Source: Rhynochetos jubatus
Lineage: Eukaryota > Chordata > Aves > Eurypygiformes > Rhynochetidae
Reading direction: 5' to 3'
Assembly (NCBI GenBank): GCA_027574665.1
Contig: CM050648.1
Location: 46,663,200 to 46,727,199, forward strand
DNA length: 64,000 nucleotides
Part shown: piece after piece, positions 29,143 to 38,050 of the stretch
How positions within the stretch are numbered: position 1 is the first letter of the stretch
Layout of the letters: every line of letters begins with the position of its first letter
Program-made: the position numbers and the translations under genes
Notes under the pieces: generated by a model
What the model saw: the letters and a program-made list of their open reading frames with translations, nothing else
Databases searched by the model: none
Told to the model about the DNA's origin: nothing

Positions 29143-30724
29143 AAGTAATGTTCTAACTAAGGTGCTTTTACCACTCTAAACACTGACTTCCAAAGAGGTT
29201 CTAGTTGGTCTTACCTGTCTAGAATTTCTAAATGACCGAAATGCCAAATGACGTGAAAGAACCTGATGCGATCAGGGACTGTGATAATTTTGAGATAGCT
29301 GCCAGAATCTTGGTCCAGAAGAAACACCAGGCTATGGCCAATAAGGGTCTATTTTCTCCCATTACCCTTGCTAGGAAATACTGCCAGATAGGCGCAGTGA
29401 GAAGTCACGTGCTTCTCAGATACAGCAATGCAAATACATATCCCAGCAGCTGGTGGATAACTGGGAATTCTGAGACATAAGAAGAATTAACGTTTATCCA
29501 AAAATAGGCATCAATAGATGTGTTGAAACATCTGGATGTGGAATTTGTTCAGTTAAAACTGATGGAACTGAAAGAAAAATAATTGCAACAGGACGTTTCA
29601 CTAAATGAAGGGTGAAATTAAGTACTTTGGCAATAGGATGATAGTGGTATAGCCTCTTCTTAAATAAAGAAGGTTCAAATCATAAAGGTAAGATCAAGTC
29701 ACATAGGACATGAAGACCGACTGTGATTTACTAGATTCTGTAGACATTTTACCAGGCATCTCACCAGCTTTAGTGAACCACTACACACAATTAGGCAGGT
29801 TCTCCTGCTAGACTCCTCCTAAGAGTCAGCTGGAATGAAGTAAAACTTGGACCTTCAAATGGTTGATGTATACTTTGGTTAAGGCTCTTTTCCCTCTCTA
29901 GGCATCAGGTTATACCAGGAAAAAGCAATAAAAACCCTGACTAGAATAACTACTTCATTAAATTCCTGATCCTATCCATACTTAACCAAGAACACCAGAA
30001 GAGAGAAAATAGCTTCAACATCAGGATCTCCAAACTAAATCATCTACTAGCTCAAGATACCTGTCTGTCAAGGAACACTTCGGAAGTTGTAGGTGTTTAG
30101 AAAATGTTACCTGTAAGTCAGGCTATGCTCTATAGGACGCAACTATCATCCACAGGATAATGATCTCTAGAGCTCAACCTCTGCAAGCAGCAAGGAAATT
30201 CTCATCATCACAGCCTCAGCTGTGATAGACCAATCTCTGCATATAGGAGGACAAGTCTTAAAACAGAGTACGTAATGTGTGCCTTCTAAATAAATCACTT
30301 CCTGATGCTCCAAAATCATGAACAATAATCTAGGGCATGACCTGGAATATCTTCCACAGAGAACTACAGCCTCTTAGGGAGTCTGCTCCTGATGATTCCA
30401 GAGCACAGCCTGAACTGTGATTGCCAATGGCTGTCAGACAGAAACTAAACTCAGTGCTACGCTCCAAAACAAGTCTCCTTAGACACCTGAGGTACAGAAT
30501 GCCACATCAGACTCAGAACCTGCAACGTAACAGCTGGATCCCACATGTTAAAAACCTCATCTAAAAGGTCCTCTAATACAGAGCAAAGCTATATGCCAGG
30601 TTCCACACAGACTCTGTCCAGCTGAGCTCATTAAAGAGAGCTGCACTTTTAACATTCAAAGGATGAGAACATCACTTTCCCCCTGTTTTCCTGTTCCACT
30701 GCCAGAAACACCAGAGCTCGCTTA

Positions 30725-31228
30725 GACGAAAGTGGCCAAGGCATCCAATGGCATCCTGGCTTGTATCAGAACAGCATGGCCAGCAGGGCTAGGGAAGTGA
30801 TAGTCTCCCTGTACTGGGCACTGGTGAGGCTGCACCTCGAATCCTGTGTTCAGTTTTGGGCCCCTCACTGCAAGAAAAACATTGAGGTGCTGGAGCGTGT
30901 TCAGAGAAGGGCAACGGAGCTGGGGAAGGGTCTGGAGCACAAGTGCTGTGAGAAGCAGCTGAGGGACCTGGGGTTGTTTAACCTGAAGAGGTAGCGGCTC
31001 AGGGGAGACCTGATCGCTTTCTACAACTACCTGAAAGGAGGCTGCAAAGAGGGAGGTGTTGGTCTCTCTTCCAAGGTGACAAGTGATAGGACAAGAGGAA
31101 ACAGCCTCAAATTGTGCCAGGGGAGGTTCAAATTGGATATTAGGAAAAATTTCTTCACAGAAAGGGTTGTCAGTCATTGGAACGGGCTGCCCAGGGAAGT
31201 GGTGGAGTCACCAGCCCTGGAGGTATTT
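30725..31228 (+). mobile_element. CR1 LINE ORF2 C-terminal fragment
   Basis: The plus strand encodes the conserved CR1 reverse-transcriptase tail: SMASRAREVIVSLYWALVR near 30773, FWAPHCKK, ERVQRRAT, then after one stop codon at 30992 [17 protein letters not shown] and SDRTRGN, and finally [19 protein letters not shown]. Apart from the TAG the frame is nearly intact across about 500 bp. The copy is 5' truncated and stops matching near 31228, before the usual 3' tail. It sits in intron 1 of ASXL3, antisense to the gene. Confidence 0.9.
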
Positions 31229-34130
31229 ATACTCTGCCTTGATAGGCATAAAGTGACATTACTGCGAACAGGTGCCATTCCTGGGTTGGGTTCCTGCCTT
31301 CCTAAAAGTCTGTGGTGCCAAGGGTTAAAGGGCTGTCTCAAGAGTTAGAATCTCATTCCTCTCAGTCTGCCCTAGAAGAATGCAAAAGGTGAACTGAAAT
31401 AGATTAAATTCATATTTTATTTGTAGATCACCTTTTTAAATAATAAAAAAAAAGCCCACTAAATTCTGTATTATTTCATAATAACAAAATAAAATACTGA
31501 CATTTTAAGAACAACCACAGAAGGAAAAAAGAAAAAAAAGTAGTGCAGGTTCAACCTTGTCTAACAAGTGCAAAAATTACTTTGAATAAAACAAATTGGA
31601 GGAAACCCTAGAGCAAACCAAAATAAAATATAGCTCTTCAAAGCAGCATTGATTGTGGATCAAAGAGAAAGGCCATCAAAATTTCCCAAGCCACAATGTT
31701 TCTGCATGTCTGAAAAAGAATTAATTCAGAACAAATAGAGAAATAATAGTAGGTCTCCGTTAAGCCAACAACAAAGAAATCCTTAATACCATAAAACAAA
31801 GTTATGTCAAATCTCCCATTTTCAAAGATACACGAAGCTCCTTTCACACAATGCTTTAAAATGTTATTTATAGTAACAAAAGCACCGACTTAAGATAAAA
31901 GTCAAAGGGATTATCATCAATGGTCTAGCTCCACAGAAGTTACTCTTCTAATTTTTTGTTTCATTCGTGGCCTTCAAATATGAAGACGTAATGCAAAGAT
32001 ACTTCTCTACCGCTATATGATCTGTTTCAACTACGCTATCTTAGCAGACCAGACGAAGCGACAATCAGCTTTTGGACAGCCAGCCACATTAAACAATAAC
32101 ATGCAAGATAACAATTGCAACAGGCTTTTCTTGCTTTTCTTCTTTTTTTTTTTCCCAGCATCAATTTCCTTAATTAATAAGTATAACTTCCTTAAAGTTT
32201 ACAGGAGCAAGAGAACAACTCTTCATTAAGAGCCGGATCTTGTCAGGAGACTAGTGCAAGAAACACAAGAATTAAGGTATGAATATTACTCACCCAATAT
32301 GCACACATCACCTGAAAGAGGACTCTCCATAGCACCATAAAGCACATAGTCTTCAGTAACACAAGAAATGCTTTGAAACCCTTTCCTTCAGAACAAGATT
32401 TGGAGAAGAAAGCAAAAACACTGGAGAGGAGATGCAACACAGGAATAAGCCAACAAGCCCTACTGTTCTCATTCTTGGGATTTTCTTCTGCTTTATTGTC
32501 AACTAGTGGCAGAGACTTAATCGAACTCTGTTTCAAAACATCACTTAGAGGAAAGAGAAGAGGCCAATAATAAGGGCAAACTATTCATAAGAAATCCTCT
32601 TAAAATGTTACTATAAACTATCACCCTTCATAGGCAGATGTTTTATGCTTCATACATATCCTGAGCTCTGCAATCCCAAAGTGAGCAGCCTCCACTCATT
32701 TTCTTCAGGCCTCTCACTTTTCTGTATCACAAACCACAAAGGATTGTGTCTGGCAGTCAAATGACAAAAGTTGGATCACTGCTACCTACTTAAAACTGTT
32801 ATCAGTTCTCATGTGGCAAAGTATCCTTGGACACGTTTTATTCTCAGTGGGGCTTTGTTATTATTTTTCTATGCAGTATCTTATGGCACAAAATTATTAA
32901 GAAGCAGAATTCACTATTTTAGGACTTTCAGTAACTGCTTGAGAGTTCTCATGAGTTTAAGAACTGCTAAAACCAAACAGATACAAGTTTTTTCAACTGA
33001 AAGGAATCATTACAAATTGCTTAAATTACCCAAGTTTTTAAACCTGCTATTCAATTTTATATGGATTCATCAAATGAGGATTAACTGAAAGACTGGATGT
33101 TTCTTCTCCTTCCTTTAAAGTTTTTCTTTTGTTCTCGTCCTTTTAAGTGTTCTATCTTAGTTTGTAAGAGACACAAAAAGCAGAAAACTGGTATGGAGAT
33201 AATGCCCAGGTTGTACACAAGCACTGCTGTAGTCTGCTGCAAAGGACAATGTGAGTTGACATATCGGGACTACATCAAAGATATGTCCTTTGGCAGGTTG
33301 TAAAGACAGGTTGCAATTTTGTCCATAAAAATGCGTGTTCTACAAAATGGGTTCTGTAACATGAACTGTTAGTGGTATGCCACCATTCCACTGATCCTGC
33401 ACATGCGTTCATTTCTCAGGAATGCTTGTAAGCTGGGCTATGCCTTGCCCTAAGATAAGCAGACTTCCATGAGGGAAAAAGCAGTGTGTCGCAGACAGAA
33501 AGATTCGACTCTCTGCAGGAGACTTCTTCCACAAAATGCAAGTTCCAGTACAGCACATGCCAGTGGCTCCTGTTTTACTGCCTGTATCACATACGCAGAA
33601 TTTACAGCAAGAGCTGAATATAATGGGAGTAATTTTCCTGCTTATGTTTTAAAAATTAAGGAGACAGCTTGAAAAAAACCACTGCGTTGCAGGAATGTAA
33701 GTTTTCACAGACCCTTTAATCAAATACCAAGAAACGGCAAACACGACACTGCCTGTCAGTTTGGAGCCTCACCACCTAAAATACGTTGTAATGTGTAAGT
33801 CTAAGACTGTCATGTAATATATTTTTCTAAAGTGTCTCTGCTTCTTTCATTGTGAATGTGGGAAATGGAGAGCTGTGTAATGATTTCAGGCTTGAGTCCA
33901 GTTTTTGTACTCCTTTTTATCCATGTTACATGGTGTGTTATGAGTTTCAGTATAGATTGAATATAGAGACATGATCATATCCATTTCTCTCATAATTACT
34001 GTGAGAGAAACCATAACAGAGAGTGAATGAGGCAAAAGCGTAGCCACAGAAGGAAGATGATTTTACGACTATGAAACACAACTACTAAGGACGCGCTGTT
34101 GGTACCGTAACTGCCTCTCCCACAGATTTC

Positions 34131-34280
34131 CTGCACAGCTTTGAGTAAGGTACTTAATCTTTCCATGCTTCAACTCTGCATGGTAAAAGCAGAGGTCAAA
34201 ATACTTAACTTCATAGGCATGTTATAAGTATAGAAACATTTGCATTTGGGAAGCTACTGGGTGTTGCTAATAATAGCTAT
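34131..34280 (+). mobile_element. MIR-like SINE relic
   Basis: The run TTGAGTAAGGTACTTAATCT, then TTTCCATGCTTCAACT, ATGTTATAAGTATAGAAAC and TTTGGGAAGC follows the order of the MIR 3' half (in MIR: TTGGGCAAGTCACTTAACCT, then TGCCTCAGTTT and so on) with heavy divergence. MIR elements predate the amniote split and survive in birds as sparse fossils. It is in sense orientation on the plus strand, within ASXL3 intron 1. Confidence 0.6.
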
Positions 34281-36780
34281 GTATGTACGACTGAAACATA
34301 ACAGAAAAATACATTTTAGCACTGAGTTTGAAAGGCGCATAGACAATGAAGTATGGCACCTCACATCAAACAAAGAAAGTAAAATGAAAAATCAGCAGCT
34401 CTAGTGAGTGAACTTGGAAGTACTCGTGAAACTAGCATGCAAGTGTGTCATTTGAAGTGTAGATTGCAATACTCAGACGTGAACAACAGAGTGAAAAAGC
34501 AATGCCACAATGTTACCTCTGTCGTTTCATACCTTTTAGCATTTCACTTTGAAAGCCCTATATTGTTGTAATGTGAAGGCTTTTGCAGAAAATTTAACAC
34601 GTGAAAATCCCTACATTTGCTGTATGTATTAATTCAACCTCTTGTTCCTAAAAATAATTTAGCAGCATACGATTTTACAACATATTGATCGAGGTAACTC
34701 ACAACTCAGTTTTTGTGAGTTTGTATCAATCACTTCATTGTTTACTTGTCGTTGGAAAGAAATTGATTTAATCAAACCTTGCAGTAATACATTATTGATG
34801 TATCCCAAGAAAACGAAGCCATAATGAACCATCAGGGTCCTAACATAAAACATCATAAGCAGCGGCAATTTTGGCTTCCATCTTTCATTGCGATTTGCAA
34901 ACATATGTCACTATACAAGTAATGCCCTGTGCAAGGCTGTAGCTGGTCTGAGCAGCACCATGTATCATTCACATAATAGACCTGGGACAAGTTCTCCGTA
35001 AGTTGGCAACCGCAGGAGGCTATACAAAACCACAGTGTGAACCTTCCCTATCTCCACCACTTATATCTATACAGCAGCGTATCAGTTTTACTTGATTTCA
35101 GCAAATCATGACCCTTCTGGGGGGGGAGTGTGATGTGGTATGACATCATGAAAATAAGAGAGAGTCTTAGCCCTTCTCCTCAGCACAGGCTCAGCCTTTG
35201 TTCTCCAGAGGCTTTAAACTTTTCCATATATTGGACCACATGAGAATCGCAATTTTACTCGCTACACAATAAAATCCCTCTGTGCACATTTGTCAAACAA
35301 AGTACAGTTTACAGTGGCAACTGCAGCAGCAACTTGAAAGGGTAAAGTTAGAATAGCATTTGGTGTATTTTATAGACTTCAGAATACATGTTGCCAGTTT
35401 AAAGCAGGGAAAAACAAGTACTGTAGCAACACTCACTGCCAAAATGACCTGGGCAAAGGTTTTAGCGCAGTTAAACTTCTGTTACAATCGCAAGAAATAA
35501 GAGAGGACAGTAGCGACACTGTATCAGAACATCTTTACTAAAGTCGCATTATTACAAAATGTTGCAGGATGTACAATGAGCCATACCAGAATTTAGCACT
35601 GACCACGCGTGTGACAATACCTAGGTACAGCTTACAGAGACATCTATAGGTAGTGTTTGTCTAATACCTTATAATTATTTATGTAGGAGAGAGAGAGGCT
35701 GAACTTCCTACGCAGGAATTCATACAAGGTGAAAACATTTTTACACAAAATGTGCTTCGCAACTAAACAAATAATAGCAATAAGATCTCAATGCCCATTA
35801 CCAAAACCTGGTGACCCATTAACACAGACCTGTTACTTAAGCAATTAAGTCTGTATCAAAGAAGGATAAAAGATGAAGTTGTTGTAGGTACAAAAAGCAA
35901 TCTAAGCAGCAGCCTATCTTTCTAGCTTCGTCATCTTTCTACGCACCCAGCTGAAGCTGACCCAACTTCGCGGCAGACACACATACAAACGCGTACAACC
36001 CATACATGCTGTACTGTGCATAACAACTATTTGTTGTAAAATTCCTAGAGAGAAGCCGTATGGACTCCGAAACTGAAAAACAACATAAACAATGTGCTCT
36101 GTTACACTTTGCAAACAGTAATGCGGAATCATGAAAACAGATACAATAGGGTAAGGGTGACAGTTCGTTAATGAAGTAGGAATGGGGTAGGTCTCCAGAG
36201 CCACGGAGCCTTTCCAGAAGTGGGTTTGATTGCCCTGGATGTTTCCCTGTTCGGTAGGGGAAGCAGAGAGGGTGAAGGGAAATCCCAGGGCAGAGTTGTC
36301 TCTAACGTCCTCGCCCCTCACCCCAGTCCTCCTGCCTGCACTGAAGGGAGGAACAGGCAATCCCCAGATATTTCGCTTTCCTTTAGAATTAAAGGGATTT
36401 TCTTGGGATAGCTGATGTATGAACTTGCGGAGATAGAAACAATCCGGCTATTTACACACACACATGCAAAAGAAGAAAAGAATAGGCATTTCCTCACACA
36501 TACACCGAAGAAAGGACGTAGCTATCTCTCCTCTCCAGGCGGGGACGGGAGGAGAGCAGAGGGCTGCCTGCACCGCCGGCTGGGGCTCGCCCGCGCTGCG
36601 AGCGGGCTGCCCCGGCACCGCCGGGGAGAGGCAGCCCCGCACCGGCACCCCCCGCGCACACACACACACAGAGGGGCACGCCCGAGCTCCCCTCCCGCTG
36701 GGGGCACTCCGGTCTCTCCCCCTCGCACCCGCACACCCCCTCACGCGCGCACACTCTCCCGCAGAGTCCCTCACACACGC

Positions 36781-36830
36781 TCTCCCTCCCTCCCTCCCTC
36801 ACTCACTCACACACACGCTCGCTCGCTCGC
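36781..36830 (+). repeat. Compound microsatellite (CTCC)n (ACTC)n (CA)n (GCTC)n
   Basis: Four tetra- or dinucleotide units follow each other: CTCC repeats to about 36799, then ACTC, a short CA run and GCTC repeats. The block lies in ASXL3 intron 1, about 160 bp downstream of the first coding exon. Another short CA run is at about 36657-36670. Confidence 0.8.
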
Positions 36831-36904
36831 CCCGACGGCCCCAACCGCCGGCAACAAAGCGGCGGGCAGCGCGCCGGGCTGGAGGCGGCGGCGGGACGCG
36901 CGCG

Positions 36905-36974
36905 GCGCGCACACACACCCCACACGCGCGCACCCGCACACACGCGCGCACCCGCGCACACACACACACACACA
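36905..36974 (+). repeat. Alternating purine-pyrimidine CA/CG tract next to the ASXL3 exon 1 donor
   Basis: Runs of CA alternate with CGCG blocks and end in an uninterrupted CA repeat of about eight units at 36959-36974, 19 bp from the GTAGGT donor. In the transcript this is a UG/GCGU-rich intron start. Such DNA favours Z-form and is slippage-prone; UG-repeat RNA is a known target of TDP-43 and CELF proteins. Confidence 0.8.
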
Positions 36975-36993
36975 ATGCTGCCGCGGCACCTAC

Positions 36994-37047
36994 CAGGCGG
37001 GCAGCCTCGGCCCAGGTGCGGTCCTTCTTCTTCCTCTTGTCTTTCAT
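36994..37047 (-). CDS. ASXL3: ASXL3 first coding exon (N-terminal 18 residues)
   Basis: Read on the minus strand, the ATG at 37047 opens MKDKRKKKDRTWAEAARL and the exon ends with CTG at 36994, directly followed by GTAGGT, a good 5' splice donor. This is the N-terminus of Additional-sex-combs-like proteins; as I remember the family, the wording fits ASXL3 best, while ASXL1 begins with MKDKQKKKK and ASXL2 with MREKGRRKK. ASXL3 is a nuclear Polycomb-associated protein that partners the BAP1 deubiquitinase (PR-DUB) acting on H2A K119 ubiquitin. The lysine/arginine-rich start resembles a nuclear localisation signal and precedes the HARE-HTH (ASXN) fold. The start is fixed by an in-frame TGA four codons upstream (37057-37059); A at -3 gives an acceptable Kozak context. 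The exon lies inside a CpG island. The reading joins in frame to the exon at 14505-14587, which makes the identification strong. Confidence 0.93.
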
Positions 37048-37162
37048 GTTTGCATCTCATTGAGGTGGTTCTGGGGGGGGGCGGGGGGGAGGGCGGACCG
37101 GGGGGGGCCCGGAGGGGTTCCGCACGGACAATGATACGGTGACACCGAGCTCTGGAGCCCCC

Positions 37163-37180
37163 GGGGCGGGAGGGGCGGGG
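37163..37180 (+). promoter_or_regulatory. Tandem GC boxes (Sp1/KLF-type)
   Basis: Two GGGGCGGG cores lie back to back (37163-37170 and 37172-37179), about 120 bp upstream of the ASXL3 start codon. Sp1/KLF proteins bind such boxes in TATA-less promoters and help set the start site. A further GGGCGGGGC copy lies near 37594-37602. Confidence 0.6.
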
Positions 37181-37226
37181 GAGGAGGAGGAGGAGAAGGA
37201 GAAGGAGGAGGAGGAGGAGGAGGGGA
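37181..37226 (+). repeat. GGA/GAA purine tract
   Basis: This is an almost uninterrupted purine run built on GGA with some GAA units (GAGGAGGAGGAGAAGGAGAAG and onward), inside the ASXL3 promoter. Polypurine mirror-repeat tracts can form intramolecular triplexes and are length-variable. Confidence 0.8.
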
Positions 37227-37319
37227 GAGGGGGCCGGGCCGGCTCGGCTCCCCGCGGCGGCGGCGGCGGCACAGCTGACAGCTTGAGGGATGCTCCGCTA
37301 CGCTCACAACAATGCACTA

Positions 37320-37327
37320 TGACGTCA
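37320..37327. promoter_or_regulatory. Perfect palindromic CRE (TGACGTCA)
   Basis: The eight bases TGACGTCA are the full cAMP-response element bound by CREB/ATF family factors. The site is 273 bp upstream of the ASXL3 start codon, within the CpG island, a position typical of functional CREs. It contains a central CpG, so methylation could block binding. Function is inferred from the motif and its location only. Confidence 0.7.
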
Positions 37328-37551
37328 CGCGGGGGAATGGCGCCCGCACCGAACATCCCCGCGGCGGCGGCGGCCGCCCTCGCGAGGAGGCCGCCCGAGA
37401 GCGCTCCCTCCGCCAAGCCTCGCGAGAGCGGCCGCGGCGCCGCGCTACCACACACATCCCCCCCCCCACACACACACACACTCCCCCCCCAACGGGCCGG
37501 GGGCGGTGGGGAGGGGAGCGCGGCGGGAGGGCGCCCGGCCGGGCAGGCCGG

Positions 37552-37564
37552 ACTACGGCTCCCG
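37552..37564 (+). promoter_or_regulatory. ZNF143/THAP11-type motif (ACTAYRNNNCCCR)
   Basis: ACTACGGCTCCCG matches the degenerate promoter motif ACTAYRNNNCCCR at every fixed position. That motif is associated with the ZNF143/THAP11/HCF-1 group and is common in CpG-island promoters, often bidirectional ones. It lies about 230 bp upstream of the CRE relative to ASXL3. A match of this length can arise by chance in GC-rich DNA. Confidence 0.45.
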
Positions 37565-37754
37565 TGGTGCAGCGCGGCGCCGCGCCGAGCGGCGGGCGGG
37601 GCGTCTCCCTGGGGACGCGGCGCGGAGGGCGCTGTCGGGGCGGGGGCGGCGGCGGTCGTCGGGGTTGGCGCCGCGGGTGCGGCTGGGCCACCCCCCCCAC
37701 CCCCCCCCCCTCCTCGCCCCCGCTCCTTCGCTTTCCCCGTTTCACTCTGAAAGC

Positions 37755-37770
37755 GCGTTCGGTAAGCCCA
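37755..37770 (+). other. Plus-strand splice donor in the ASXL3 island (possible divergent transcript)
   Basis: The plus strand reads GTTCG followed at 37762 by GTAAGCC, a reasonable 5' splice site pointing away from ASXL3. A promoter-divergent non-coding RNA could start in the island and use it. Further plus-strand donor-like sites occur nearby (for example GTAAAAG at 39488). No coding potential is seen, so this is only a candidate. Confidence 0.25.
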
Positions 37771-37819
37771 GCCGAACATAGGGCCCGACCCTTCCCCGGC
37801 GTGCAACCTCCTCGCTGGC

Positions 37820-37840
37820 ACTTACTTACGGCTGGGGCAG
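37820..37840 (-). other. Minus-strand splice donor upstream of ASXL3 (possible non-coding first exon)
   Basis: On the minus strand CAGCC is followed at 37829 by GTAAGTAAGT, a near-ideal U1 site. A matching acceptor exists at 37071-37072: a long C/T tract ending CCCAG, after which the sequence reads AACCACCTCAATGAG and then the ASXL3 start. Splicing 37829 to 37071 would give a non-coding first exon and turn the coding exon into a 77-nt internal exon (36994-37070). Whether this is used, or transcription starts inside the 5' UTR, cannot be told from sequence. Confidence 0.4.
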
Positions 37841-38050
37841 CCCGCGGCCTCGGCGGGGCCGGGCCGCGGTGAGGGGACCCCCCGCGGGGCGGCTGTCACG
37901 CCTGTCGTGCCTGTCGCGCCTGTCGCCGCGGCGGTTCCCGCCTGTGCCCTCCTCGCCTCGTTTGGAGCCGCGTGCCGAAGCCTGGCAAAGCAAACCCCGG
38001 GCAGATCGGTGCCAGCTCGGAGGGATCCCGCGGTAGCGGTTTAACTCCTT

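Larger units (their letters stand above)
36540..38050 (-). promoter_or_regulatory. ASXL3: CpG-island promoter and 5' UTR of ASXL3
   Basis: CpG dinucleotides and G+C are dense by eye across this block, in sharp contrast to the AT-rich flanks. It contains the ASXL3 start codon (37047) near its left side, so the promoter lies in the right part, to the right of the first coding exon. Visible elements are a perfect CRE (37320-37327), GC boxes (37163-37180), a ZNF143/THAP11-type motif (37552-37564), trinucleotide tracts of GGA (37181-37226) and CGG (about 37255-37270), and C-rich runs. No convincing TATA box was seen, as expected for a CpG-island promoter. Minus- and plus-strand splice donors near 37829 and 37762 suggest it may fire in both directions. 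Confidence 0.85.

Noticed and set aside
36415-37134. 239-codon plus-strand open frame
   Set aside because: Composed of T/H/R and P/S runs translated from CA and CTCC microsatellites, and antisense to the true ASXL3 exon.
37057-37821. 254-codon minus-strand open frame in the ASXL3 CpG island
   Set aside because: Rich in P, G, A and R with low-complexity runs, overlapped by equally long frames on the other strand, and crossing the candidate splice sites. This is typical of stop-poor GC-rich DNA.
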